Positions 7,248-15,495 of a DNA stretch of 64,000 nt are shown here, one piece after another; the first letter of the stretch is position 1, and the number at the start of each line of letters is the position of its first letter. This DNA comes from Rhodobacterales bacterium (lineage in GTDB: Bacteria; Pseudomonadota; Alphaproteobacteria; Rhodobacterales; Rhodobacteraceae). Where the stretch lies: the NCBI GenBank assembly GCA_026400355.1, contig JAPLPE010000012.1:1-64000 (forward strand). The letters are read 5' to 3'. The translations under genes were made by a program, and so were the position numbers. The notes beneath the pieces were generated by a model that saw nothing but the letters and a program-made list of their open reading frames with translations, did no database searches and was not told the origin of the DNA.

Positions 7248-8672
7248 ATGACGATGACTGATACCGCCGAACGGCCGGGCAATTCACGACTGATCTCGCG
7301 TCTCGTGGCGCTGGTCTTCTTTATTCAGCTTCTGGACAGCACCATCATCGCGACCTCTTTGCCACAGATGGCAGCAGCGTTCGGCGTTGACCCCGTGTCG
7401 ATGAGCATCGGCCTCACCGCCTATATGCTGGCCATGGCGATAGTCATCCCGGCGGCGGGCTGGATCGGGGAACGCTTTGGCGCAAGGCGCGTCCTGATCT
7501 TCTCGGTCTCAATGTTCCTCTTGGCCTCACTCGCCTGCGGCCTGTCGCAACGGCTCGAAGTGTTTGTCGCGGCGCGCATCCTGCAGGGGGCGGCGGCGGC
7601 GCTTATGTCGCCGGTCGGGCGGTTGTTGGTGCTGCGACATGCGCCCAAGTCAGAACTGATGGCGGCGATCTCCACGATCACCTGGCCCGCGTTGTTCGCA
7701 CCCGTGATCGGCCCGGTTCTGGGCGGCTGGATCACGCAAGACTTTGGCTGGGAATGGAATTTCTTCATCAACATTCCGCTGGGCCTTATCGCCATCGGAT
7801 TGTTCCTGTTTCTTGTGCGCGGCGCGGAAAGCACCACGACGCGCCCCTTTGACGGACGCGGCTTTGTTCTGTCTTCTGCCGCGCTCCTCTTCCTTCTGGG
7901 CGGGCTCGAGCTTTTCGTGAATCAACTCAACCCGCTCCTTGCGGGCGTCACGGCTGCACTTGGCCTTGGACTCGGATGGTGGGCTGTTTCGCATTTGTCG
8001 TCACATTCGTCTCCCCTGTTCGACCTCGGCGTCTGCCGCGTGCCGTCCTTCCGCATGGCCACGATGACAGCCGGAACCTTTGGACGCGTCACCATCAACG
8101 CCACGCCGTTCCTGCTGCCCCTGTTGCTTCAGGTGGGCTTCGACCTTTCTGCGATGGCAGCGGGCCAGTTCGTGCTGGTCTACTTCCTCGGCAACCTCGC
8201 GATGAAAAGCATCACGTCGCCCGTCATGCGACGCTTTGGCTTCCGGCAGGTCCTCGTGATCAACGGCCTGATCGCTGCTGGGTCGGTCGGTGTCTTTGCC
8301 TTCGTCCCCGCCGACATCAACACCTTGCTGTTCTGGCTGATCCTTTTTGGCGCCGGGGCCACGCGGTCGATGCAGTTCACGGCGCTGAACACCCTGGCCT
8401 TTGCTGACATAACTGAAAGCCAGCGCGCTACGTCGGCGACCCTTGCCGCAATGACGCAGCAGGTTGCCATGCTCTTGGGCGTTGCGATCCCCGTGGTGAT
8501 GATCCGGTTGAGCCAAACACTGCAAGGCAACCCGGACGGCGGACTGAGCGACTTCCGGTTCGCCTTTCTGGCGATGGCCTGCATCGGAACTATCGCAGCG
8601 CTGGCCTTCCTCCGCCTAAGCCCCGAAACCGGGCGCGAGATCTCGGGCCACGGGGCCGCCAGCACACGCTGA
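7248..8672 (+). CDS. MFS multidrug efflux transporter, DHA2 (EmrB-like) family
   Basis: A 474-residue inner-membrane protein with about 14 hydrophobic segments, as in the DHA2 drug:proton antiporters. Visible are the motif near TM1 (LLDSTIIATSLPQMA), loop 2-3 (GWIGERFGARRV) and motif C (APVIGPVLGGWI). An alternative start two codons downstream is equally possible. It follows the importer cassette's terminator, so it probably has its own promoter or readthrough. No MFP (EmrA-type) partner is adjacent. It marks the right edge of normal-composition DNA before the decayed island. Confidence 0.85.
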   Translation: MTMTDTAERPGNSRLISRLVALVFFIQLLDSTIIATSLPQMAAAFGVDPVSMSIGLTAYMLAMAIVIPAAGWIGERFGARRVLIFSVSMFLLASLACGLSQRLEVFVAARILQGAAAALMSPVGRLLVLRHAPKSELMAAISTITWPALFAPVIGPVLGGWITQDFGWEWNFFINIPLGLIAIGLFLFLVRGAESTTTRPFDGRGFVLSSAALLFLLGGLELFVNQLNPLLAGVTAALGLGLGWWAVSHLSSHSSPLFDLGVCRVPSFRMATMTAGTFGRVTINATPFLLPLLLQVGFDLSAMAAGQFVLVYFLGNLAMKSITSPVMRRFGFRQVLVINGLIAAGSVGVFAFVPADINTLLFWLILFGAGATRSMQFTALNTLAFADITESQRATSATLAAMTQQVAMLLGVAIPVVMIRLSQTLQGNPDGGLSDFRFAFLAMACIGTIAALAFLRLSPETGREISGHGAASTR

Positions 8673-8815
8673 CAGAGCACCTAGAAGCCTCACTGGCGGC
8701 GGTAGTGCTCTTGACTCATCAACCGTGGCCCGGCGGCCGCCTACGCCGTCACGATCGCCCTTTCTTTCCGCTGAGTCGAGGATGCGTCACGGTTCATCGA
8801 CGACCATAATCTGCA

Positions 8816-9159
8816 TCAAGCGGAATGAGACTGGCCAAGGACAAAGCGTGCCCAGTCGTCCATCATCAGGCGCCGCTTCTCCATCATGTCGCCGCGCCGG
8901 TAAGCCTGCTCGACCTGTGTGCCGACTTTGTGAGCCAGCGCAACTTCAGACATATCAGACGGGTAGTCTGTTCTGTCCGAAGCCCAGTCCTTGAACGTCG
9001 ACCGGATGCCATGAGGAACTGCCGGTGACCCAGATCGTGGGTCGAGCCAGCCCTTGCGCTCTGCCGCAATCTCAGACTCCTGCATACGGCGCATGACAGC
9101 AGACAATGTCATATCGCTCATGACCTTTCCCTGCACTGACGGAAAGACCAGAGGGCAGT
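8816..9159 (-). pseudogene. Tyrosine integrase remnant (C-terminal catalytic part)
   Basis: About 115 residues of the C-terminal catalytic domain of a P4-type phage/island integrase. The second arginine box (PHGIRSTFKDWAS), the following histidine (EVALAHKVGT) and the tyrosine nucleophile (VEQAYRRGD) are all present. The N-terminal arm-binding and core domains and the first catalytic arginine are missing. Upstream sequence switches near 9160 to IS630 transposase on the other strand, so the insertion probably removed the 5' part. It is the first of two integrase remnants in this island. Confidence 0.8.
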
Positions 9160-9162
9160 CAT

Positions 9163-9585
9163 GATATCGGCGACTGCATGCCACGCCATCGGGCCAAGGA
9201 GTTCCTGACATTCCTGCGCCGCATCGACCGCGCCGTCCAAAAGCCGCGCGACATTCACATCGTCCTCGACAACTATGCCACCCACAAGACGCCCGAGGTC
9301 AAGGCATGGTTGGAGAAGCACCCGCGCTACAAGCTGCACTTCACGCCCACCAGCGCGTCATGGCTGAACCTGGTCGAGCGTTTCTTTGCCGAGATCAAGA
9401 CAAGGCGCATCCGCAGGGGCAGTTACACCAGCGTCGACGATCTCGAGGGCGCCATCTCCGACTACCTCCTGCTGCACAACGCAAAGCCGAGGCCCTTTAT
9501 CTGGAGTAAGACCGCTGAAGACATCATCGCCCGCGAACGCCGTGCGCTTGATGCCCTCGATGAAATCGGTAGCATGCGTCAGACT
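9163..9585 (+). mobile_element. IS630-family transposase fragment (C-terminal catalytic part)
   Basis: About 140 residues from the C-terminal half of an IS630-family DDE transposase: the GDCMPRHRAKEFLTFLRRI segment, the second catalytic aspartate (IHIVLDNYATHK) and the catalytic glutamate (NLVERFFAEIKTR). The N-terminal half and the first aspartate are missing. The frame continues to 9639 but loses family character after about 9575. It differs in subgroup from the fragment at the left window end, so the two are not halves of one element. Confidence 0.8.
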
Positions 9586-10240
9586 CAGACCACTCGACTA
9601 TACTTCCTAACGTTAATTTTCTTTCCTGAGCATTCGTAGTCTAGCTCTTCCTTCAATAGTCCGACTGTATTTAGGTGGGAAATCTTGTTATCTTCGCAAC
9701 ACATCCGGATTTCCTTAACCCACTGGCCGTAAGACTTGTCACCGATATCGGTCAACGTATCAGATCGAGCAAACCAATCGATGGATACATCCTTCGTTGA
9801 ACCTGCGACGGCCCTGGACACCACACCATTCACGCTCATCCATGAGTTCTCCAAATCGATCAGAACCATAACTTGGGTAAAGTCGTTCAATTCGTTTCGG
9901 GCGTTCTCGATTTTCACACGAGACACATCACCCTCAATCTCCCAGAGCGCTCCGTTGGAGTCCGCCCAATGAAGCTTAAATGGCTACCCCTTTTGAGGGA
10001 TAACAACGGTGCGGTCGTTTCGAATAACATGAGTATGAAGGTGCATGTTAGAATTATAAAAATTGTAGACAAATACGTTTTGAACTGTCATCTCTAACTC
10101 TCGATCATCCGACGGCCGACATAGTCCCACATTTTGTCTTACGAAAACACATGGCTCGCCACTGATCAAGAACTTTCGCACGCCTCTTGGAGCAGATTTC
10201 GAATTTTCACGGCGAAGCAACTCTTGGGCTTCGAATCCAG
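9585..10240 (-). pseudogene. AT-rich gene remnant interrupted by an in-frame amber codon
   Basis: A single minus-strand frame runs from about 10240 to 9585 with one TAG at 9986-9984. Before the stop it reads ...HVIRNDRTVVIPQKG and after it PFKLHWADSNGALWEIEGD..., with coding-like composition on both sides. The DNA is more AT-rich than its surroundings, suggesting foreign origin. The 5' side begins abruptly at a short repeat (10241-10271) and the 3' side meets the IS630 fragment, so both ends may be truncated. I do not recognise the family. Two separate genes are possible, but the shared frame argues for one broken gene. Confidence 0.5.
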
Positions 10241-10271
10241 GCTAGTGTTCCGCACCTGACGTAGGATTCCC
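10241..10271 (+). repeat. Imperfect direct repeat, left copy
   Basis: This 31-base stretch matches 11992-12022 at 24 positions, both in plus orientation, with GCTAGTGTTC and CACCTGAC identical. It sits exactly where the amber-split gene begins. Together the copies bracket a 1.7-kb unit with the SRAP pseudogene and the membrane-protein gene. Confidence 0.45.
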
Positions 10272-10301
10272 AATGCTGCTCTGCCGTGTCATGATCGGTG
10301 G

Positions 10302-10935
10302 ATGAGACGCTCCGACATCTGCCTTTACCTTGGCCCCGCCGCAGGACGAGCTGCGCCGTCTCTTTGCGCCACTGCCCCTGACTGACAGTCTCGGCAACAT
10401 GCCGGCCATGGACCAGATCTATCCTGACTACCCGGCGCCGATCGTGCGCCAGGCCGACGGTCAGCGTGAACTTGTCATGGCGCGCTGGGGTATGCCGACG
10501 CCGCCGCAGTTTCTGATCGGCAAGAAGACCGACCGCGGCGTCACGAACATCCGCAATACGAAATCACCGCACTGGCGGCGCTGGCTCGGCCCAGAGCATC
10601 GCTGCCTGGTGCCGATGACGAGCTTCGCAGAGCCCGATCACCGCACGAAAGAGAACGTCTGGCTCTCGCTGCCCCAGGATCGACCAGCGTTCTTCGCAGG
10701 CCTCTGGACGACCTGGACCTCGGTCAGGAAGCTCAAGGACGGCGAAACGACAGACGACCTCTTCGGCTTCCTCACCTGCGAGCCGAACGCCGACGTGCGT
10801 GACGTGCATCCGAAGGCGATGCCTGTCATCCTGACCGAGCCGGTGGAGTGGGAGACCTGGCTGACAGCACCATGGTCAGAGGCTGTCGTGCTCCAGCGGC
10901 CTCTCGGTGATGGTGTCCTGCGGCGGGGTCGATAG
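10302..10935 (+). pseudogene. SRAP (YedK/HMCES-like) protein, N-terminus frameshifted
   Basis: Most of an SOS-response-associated peptidase (SRAP) domain, the family that forms a DNA-protein crosslink at abasic sites in single-stranded DNA. Recognisable are VMARWGMP, the TNIRN asparagine, the SFAEPD acidic site and the histidine in VHPKAMPVIL. The essential N-terminal Cys2 is not in frame: the main frame opens only at a TTG (10330), while a cysteine (DICLY) lies in another frame starting at ATG 10302. The C-terminus after VLQRPLGDGVLRR is also cut short. Loss of the crosslinking cysteine should abolish activity. Two further SRAP scraps lie at 12903 and 24661. Confidence 0.75.
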
Positions 10936-11253
10936 TTCGGCAAACCGAACGAGAGTGGCAGGACAGCTTCGTCCGACGCGCTGATAGACTGCGTTGTCGG
11001 GCCGGGCTGCTTCGGCTTCGCGACTTGACAGGCCAAACTCCAAGCGTTCCGGTGAAAGCAGACGAAGCATGGAGCGCAATAAACTTGATAAGCCGGAATA
11101 TTCAGGCGAACTTGCTGTCAAGCCGTCGACAACTTGGAGAATGCAGATCTGTATTCCCGCGAGACACTAGATCCGCTGGGAGTTTCAATAAAATAGCTGA
11201 AGTCGTCGCAGGACTTGTTGATAGATAACTTTTGAAATGTATAGGGGACGGCC
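10936..11253. other. Intergenic region with traces of a decayed short gene
   Basis: No intact gene is supported. From ATG 11069 a frame reads MERNKLDKPEYSGELAVKPS, and a coding-like continuation (DNLENADLYSRETLDPLGV) occurs in a different frame from 11128, which hints at one frameshifted small gene. It probably also holds the promoter for the membrane-protein gene at 11254. Confidence 0.3.
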
Positions 11254-11934
11254 ATGAAAAAGAAATACGGCTTTGGGTATCTAGTCTTAACCATTGCATT
11301 AGTTTTAGGGTGGCTAATATTGGTTCTCGCAGCAAGTCTTCTTGTTTCCCTCGGTTCGATCGATAATAGTAATTTAACAATGAATTTCTTTGGTGCAGCA
11401 CTTGCGGCGCAGGGTGTTCTCTTTATAGTTTCAAGTCAACTTGGGATAGCAACACTAGATGCCGCGAACAATTCAAGTTCTCTCTTGATCAATGCTGCTT
11501 CAATACTTGACGAGATAAAGAAGCCAAAGCCTCCCGTAAGCGAAGAATTAATGAGGATTCAGATTGCAACTTCCGCTGGTGCTCTGGGGATGAGATTTGT
11601 TGAGTTATACAAAGATAAGATGATATTCGAGTCAGAGTTTCGCGGCTATTGCACTGGTGGGAATTTTTATCCGAATCTTATATCTGCAAAGACCGGCGTT
11701 GAGCGAGAACTGGAAAGAGAGCTGAGAGCTTTGGGCTTCGAGATATCCGACAAAGTCGCACTGATTTTTGCGGGATACTTGCTACCCTATAAAGGCGGAA
11801 AATTTATTGTTCCCGATGGAGAGCAGAATAGGCTTGTAAAAGAACCAGAAGCGGCCTTGGACTTTCTGATTAAGGAAATTCTGCTAGGCAATAGCCAGTC
11901 TCTTTCAAAATTCAGATTGAGTGCTTCGAGCTAG
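11254..11934 (+). CDS. Hypothetical two-TM membrane protein, AT-rich
   Basis: A 226-residue protein of unrecognised family. Two hydrophobic helices are clear (about residues 9-33 and 43-64), separated by a short polar loop (GSIDNSNL). The remaining 160 residues are soluble and charged, with a helical region near EREELERELRAL and a conserved-looking FAGYLLPYKGGKF patch. AGGGGA lies just upstream of the ATG. Codon use is AT-rich and unlike the host, so it arrived with the island. It is the only intact-looking cargo gene here besides the acetyltransferase. A role in defence or phage interaction is possible, but no motif shows it. Confidence 0.6.
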   Translation: MKKKYGFGYLVLTIALVLGWLILVLAASLLVSLGSIDNSNLTMNFFGAALAAQGVLFIVSSQLGIATLDAANNSSSLLINAASILDEIKKPKPPVSEELMRIQIATSAGALGMRFVELYKDKMIFESEFRGYCTGGNFYPNLISAKTGVERELERELRALGFEISDKVALIFAGYLLPYKGGKFIVPDGEQNRLVKEPEAALDFLIKEILLGNSQSLSKFRLSASS

Positions 11935-11991
11935 AGTATTCGCATAGGCCGCCGCAAGGAGTGGATGACGAACTTTGGCACACCAACTTGA

Positions 11992-12022
11992 GCTAGTGTT
12001 CGCCACCTGACAGCTGGTTCCC
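11992..12022 (+). repeat. Imperfect direct repeat, right copy
   Basis: This is the partner of 10241-10271 (24 of 31 bases identical, same orientation). It lies 57 bases after the membrane-protein stop. Spacing and orientation fit boundaries of an inserted unit or remnants of one repeated element, but no target-site duplication is evident. Confidence 0.45.
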
Positions 12023-12068
12023 GACGGAAGCAGGGTATCGGGCGCGGCACCAACATCCCTGAGTGAAA

Positions 12069-12104
12069 CCGTCAAATGACGGCTTCGAGCCCAGAGCCGT
12101 CATT
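12069..12104 (-). terminator. Terminator of the GNAT gene
   Basis: A perfect 10-bp inverted repeat (AATGACGGCT at 12075-12084, AGCCGTCATT at 12095-12104) with a 10-base loop overlaps the acetyltransferase stop codon. A short second CCGTCA/TGACGG repeat and TTTC follow in the minus direction. Confidence 0.55.
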
Positions 12105-12588
12105 CGCCTATTCGCATGCCAAACCTCGGGCCATTGCCATCGTCGTTGCGTCGAAGGAAGCCCTTGGTCTCGTAGAACTTCTGAGCCGCGAGGTTGTCAG
12201 GATGGGTGCTGACGGTTAGGTAAGTGCAGGACAACTGTTTAGCTTTCAGCTTGCACGCCTCGACTAGGCTGGTGCCGACCCCTCGACATCGAAACGCGGT
12301 CTCGGCGAACAAGTGGTGCATGTCGAAACTGCGCGCGCCAAAATGTGGCTGAAGCAGTCCACATAAAGCGTAGCCGACAGGAAAACCGTCCGCTTCCGCA
12401 ATGATGAGATAGATCCCGGGCGGGTCAGAGAACGCTTCCCGCAGGAGATCTAGGCGGGACAGCGAAGCCGTATCTCCATGATGCACCGCTAGCTTGAGCG
12501 CCATCGCCACCGCGGCATCCGCATCTGACGCATGTGCCTCGCGAACCTGCCCGAATGTCGTCTGGAGGGGGAGAGAAGGTATTTCCAT
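12100..12588 (-). CDS. GNAT-family N-acetyltransferase
   Basis: A 162-residue cytoplasmic acetyltransferase that moves an acetyl group from acetyl-CoA to an amine. The acetyl-CoA loop is AFRCRGVGTSLVEA (about residues 98-111), after MHHLFAE, and the C-terminal NLAAQKFYETKGF segment is the usual GNAT motif B. The start at 12588 is preferred because GGAGG lies five bases before it; an in-frame ATG at 12600 has no such site. The acceptor cannot be deduced. It is intact and may be the functional cargo of the island, with its own terminator at the stop codon. Confidence 0.8.
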   Translation of the reverse strand: MEIPSLPLQTTFGQVREAHASDADAAVAMALKLAVHHGDTASLSRLDLLREAFSDPPGIYLIIAEADGFPVGYALCGLLQPHFGARSFDMHHLFAETAFRCRGVGTSLVEACKLKAKQLSCTYLTVSTHPDNLAAQKFYETKGFLRRNDDGNGPRFGMRIGE

Positions 12589-12902
12589 TGGAACCTCCAT
12601 TACACTGCAGGAAGCCGAACGCCTGCCACCATACGGCGGCATCATGTGAAGTGCATGCACCACTCTCAGATGAAGCGGCAGTAATAAGAACCAAAGCTGA
12701 TAGCGTCCAGGCACATGCCGACCGCTCGTAGGGTAGACACAGTATCTGTAAATGGTAACTCTGTCCGCATAGCTGCCCACCCGGAGTTTCGTCCGAGCAA
12801 CCGAGGGTGCACTATAGGCGGACAGGGAACCTTATGTCAGATGGAGAACACTAGGGTGCCGGGCTACCCCACCTTGTTAGGCGAGACAGATCAATCCGCC
12901 GA

Positions 12903-12966
12903 GATCAGAGGCTGTAGCGCTCCAGCGGCCCCTGGGTGATGGCGTGCTGCGGCGCGGTGGGCAAGT
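12903..12966 (+). pseudogene. SRAP 3'-end scrap, second copy
   Basis: About 60 bases closely match the 3' end of the SRAP pseudogene at 10876-10935 (the block encoding SEAV-LQRPLGDGVLRR). The copies share even the abnormal tail after GVLRR, so the truncation predates the duplication or both derive from one repeated unit. The rest of the domain is absent. Confidence 0.6.
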
Positions 12967-13083
12967 GCAGGGTCAAGCTGATTGATTGCGTTTTCCGAAA
13001 CATCAGTGTGAGGTGCAATTAGACAAAGATGCGCCACGAACCATACGCACGCATCTTCCCTGCTTTGGCGTCGGCTGAAGCAA

Positions 13084-14442
13084 CTAGATGGCCTGAAGCT
13101 CGATATGATCAAGCGCTTCTGCCAATGTATTCAGGGCTGTGGCTTGAGGATTGACCCTTCCTTTCAGAACGCTCGATAAACGCATATAGGTTCCGGCCGC
13201 ACCGCTGACATTCTCCCTCTTGAGGGGGTCAGCATGGCCAAGAATTCTGTCAATGGTCGACACTGGAACATCCAGAGCCATCATGAGCGACGCAGCGGTT
13301 CGACGCAGATCGTGGCGGTGCCAGCCGGTTGTCGCCGAGGCCAGATCTATCTTGGCCTGAATTCGTGGCCAGTTGCCCAAAACGCCTCCATTTGAGTTCG
13401 GGAAAACAAGGTCATCCGGCGAGCTCGTTGAAAAGTGCGGGAGTGAATTCAGCAATGAGATGGCGGCAGTCGACAGTGGTAAGGTCTGCTTTCGCGCGCT
13501 TCCCGTCGTCGATTTCACAGAGGGCTTATTCCAAGCACCATTGGGAAGGTCGACATCGCGACGTCGCATCGTTTCAAGCTCTTCGCGCCTTGCCGCGGTC
13601 AAGAGAAGAAAGCGATATGCAATCGCTCTGAAGTCCACCTCTGGATCGAGATTACCACAGACGGCCGGCGGCGGTGGATACTTCAGAAAGGGCAGAACCC
13701 TGCGCAATTCGTCTTCGCTTAGAATCCTGTCTCGCTCGCCGGTGATTTGCGGGTCCTCGCGTGCAGGGTCAAATGTTGTTCGTGTATCGACAACCGGAAT
13801 CTGCTCAAGCCGTGCAGAACCGAGCCTACTGAATCTTCCTCTACCGGAAGTCCAATCTAGAGCAGGGCCGAGATATGATCTTGCACGTGACACTTGTCCG
13901 TTCGCAGTCGATTTTCCTTTGCGAGCAGGCACGTAAGACTGCATCGCAGACGCGATGTCTTCAGGAGTCACGTCGTCGACATGGCGGGACAATAAACCAG
14001 CGAAGACGATTTCGACGCACCTTCTGGCAACGCTTCGAACACTCTTGGGACCCTTGGCGCGCCATGAGGTGCGCTTCAGACCGGCGAAATTCTCATACTC
14101 AGTGAGGATTTCACCGAGGGTCGGAACCGACTCTTCAACCTCTGCCGGTGCTCTAAGTTCACGTTTATCGCGATTGATATCCGCTCCACTTTTCAGAGCC
14201 AGCCGCTGATGTGCTGCAAGGTCACGAGCGGTCTTGAGTGAAATGTCAGGGTAGCGACCAAGAGTGACCGTAGTCAATTTCGCCGACGCATTTCGAGTGT
14301 GAAGGATGAACACAACGACGCCCGTTTTTTACACACGGACCCTTAGGCCGCGTTCGACTGCATCGCTGAACTGCTGTCGTTCACCCGTCGCTCTTAGCTT
14401 TGAGACAAATGTGTCGGTCAGTCTGATAGTCGACGCTGCCAT
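13084..14442 (-). pseudogene. Tyrosine integrase with internal stop codon
   Basis: A P4-type integrase of about 450 codons. The start at 14442 (MAASTIRLTDTFVSKLR) has GGAGG six bases upstream. Residues 1-37 form the start of the arm-binding domain, then a TAA (14331-14329) interrupts the same frame, and the protein resumes with KTGVVVFILHTRN and TLGRYPDISLKTARD. Catalytic residues are all visible: R in LTAARREELETMR, H-x-x-R in WHRHDLRRTAAS, H in ILGHAD and Y in TYMRLSS. A GTG at 14313 might reinitiate a shortened enzyme of about 409 residues lacking the N-terminal strand. It lies next to the tRNA-Phe fragment, as expected for an island integrase. Confidence 0.8.
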
Positions 14443-14656
14443 GCTGGCCTCCAGAGTGCCTAGTGCGGGATAACACTGGGGTAACATTTTACGTGCGATA
14501 GCGTGAGCTCGGTTGCAATCCACTGCGACAGGCTGAGACGAGGCGTCTTAATGCAAGATAGCAGAAATAATTGATAAGTATAACGTAACCTTCGACTTTG
14601 ATGTTCTGAAGCTATAGTTATCGCTGTCCTTAGGCCCGCGTTCTGAAATTGTATTT

Positions 14657-14706
14657 GAGGATTGAAAATCCTCGTGTCGGTGGTTCGATTCCGCCCCCGG
14701 GCACCA
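14657..14706 (+). tRNA. tRNA-Phe(GAA) 3' fragment, probable attachment site
   Basis: The sequence begins at the anticodon stem (GAGGA), has loop TTGAAAA with anticodon GAA, the paired TCCTC, a variable loop, a T-arm (GGTGG, TTCGATT, CCGCC) and the acceptor strand CCCGGGC plus ACCA. No D-arm or 5' acceptor strand precedes it, so it is not a working tRNA gene. Tyrosine integrases commonly recombine in tRNA 3' ends and leave such a fragment. It lies 215 bases from the integrase start, so it is probably the far att site of the island. Confidence 0.75.
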
Positions 14707-14715
14707 CAATAAAAC

Positions 14716-14961
14716 TTAATAAAATCTTACGGTTAAGGCTTTTGTGGCAGCGAAGCTTCGTTCTTCTCTTGTTTGCAACCGCTTGTTGTCATTTGTAATG
14801 ACTTGTATCTGTTTGAATCTGCCCGCCTCGATCCGGGCGATTTCGGCATTGGAAGCCTCTGGCGGATCGACCCAGTCCCACTTGGTCGGCAGCCAGTCGG
14901 CCACCAGCAGCCGGGACTGGTTAGCCCTGATGCAGATCAAGGTGGACCTTGGCAGCGCATC
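14716..14961 (-). pseudogene. Possible phage portal protein remnant
   Basis: A minus-strand frame reads LLVADWLPTKWDWVDPPEASNAEIARIEAG. The W-x-W-V-D-P block followed by an acidic helix resembles the C-terminal region of lambda-type phage portal proteins. It loses similarity after about 60 residues and has no good start, so it would be a scrap of a prophage at the same tRNA site. The assignment is from memory of the motif only. Confidence 0.35.
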
Positions 14962-14997
14962 ACAGCATCATGGCGTAGAAGAACAGGAGGCAGTTTC

Positions 14998-15396
14998 ATG
15001 ATGCGTACGGGTCTTTTGGTGGTGATGTGTCTGTTTTCGCTGGCTGCCTGTGTCGAGGAGCCCGAAGTATCTCCGAAAATGTCATTCATGGAGAATTGCG
15101 CGGCCTGTCATGGTGCGGGTGGCACCGGGGATGGTCCTGCAGCAGCCGGTCTTGATCCCAAGCCTGCCGATCTCACAACGCTTTCAGCGCGAAACGGTGG
15201 GACCTTTCCCCGGAACTACGTGATGACGACCATCGATGGATATGTCCGTGGGGTTCATTTCAGCGATGCAATGCCGGTCTTTGGTGACGGCGACATGGGC
15301 GCGACGGTCATTGTCGAGAACCCGGATGGGACTGGCACCCCGGTGCCAGAGAAATTGCTTGCCCTTGCGGACTATCTGGAAAGTATTCAGCAGTAG
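14998..15396 (+). CDS. Class I cytochrome c, predicted lipoprotein
   Basis: A 132-residue periplasmic haem protein. The N-terminus carries a lipoprotein signal with lipobox LAAC (Cys18), so it is likely membrane-anchored. Haem attachment is CAACH (residues 34-38), and the axial methionine is probably in SDAMPVFGDGDM. AGGAGG lies seven bases before the first of two tandem ATGs; the first is annotated. Small cytochromes of this type shuttle electrons to terminal oxidases or from periplasmic dehydrogenases. The neighbouring LacI gene starts 99 bases downstream and may be independently transcribed, so no partner can be named. Confidence 0.85.
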   Translation: MMRTGLLVVMCLFSLAACVEEPEVSPKMSFMENCAACHGAGGTGDGPAAAGLDPKPADLTTLSARNGGTFPRNYVMTTIDGYVRGVHFSDAMPVFGDGDMGATVIVENPDGTGTPVPEKLLALADYLESIQQ

Positions 15397-15443
15397 TCGC
15401 TTGCCGCGCCTCTGTTGAACGACCTCAGGTTGCCAAATGCGGC

Positions 15444-15459
15444 TGATTGACGTACCTCA
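15444..15459 (+). promoter_or_regulatory. Putative LacI-family operator, autoregulatory copy
   Basis: TGATTGACGTACCTCA shares its last ten bases (ACGTACCTCA) and 13 of 16 positions with the palindrome at 16587-16602. It lies 36 bases upstream of the LacI-family start, which suits autorepression. Confidence 0.45.
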
Positions 15460-15495
15460 CCGAGAACTGCGTCAACGATCCGGGCAATAACCTCT

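Noticed and set aside
8675-8710. AGAGCAC...GTGCTCT after the exporter gene as a terminator.
   Set aside because: The loop is over 20 bases and the arms only seven; too weak to call.
1-9585. The two IS630 fragments as halves of one split element.
   Set aside because: The left piece is from the subgroup with the LTHKK-DLQAVEQKRP linker and the right from the NYATHK/TSASWLNLVERFF subgroup; they are separated by 9 kb with intact operons between.
9984-9986. TAG as a pyrrolysine codon or programmed readthrough.
   Set aside because: No pyrrolysine genes or stimulatory structure are visible, and the neighbourhood is full of pseudogenes, so a nonsense mutation is simpler.
10330-10935. A working SRAP protein starting at TTG 10330.
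   Set aside because: That frame lacks the N-terminal crosslinking cysteine, and the only nearby cysteine is in another frame; the C-terminus is also damaged.
14657-14706. A complete functional tRNA-Phe gene.
   Set aside because: The D-arm and the 5' acceptor strand are absent; the preceding bases cannot pair with CCCGGGC.
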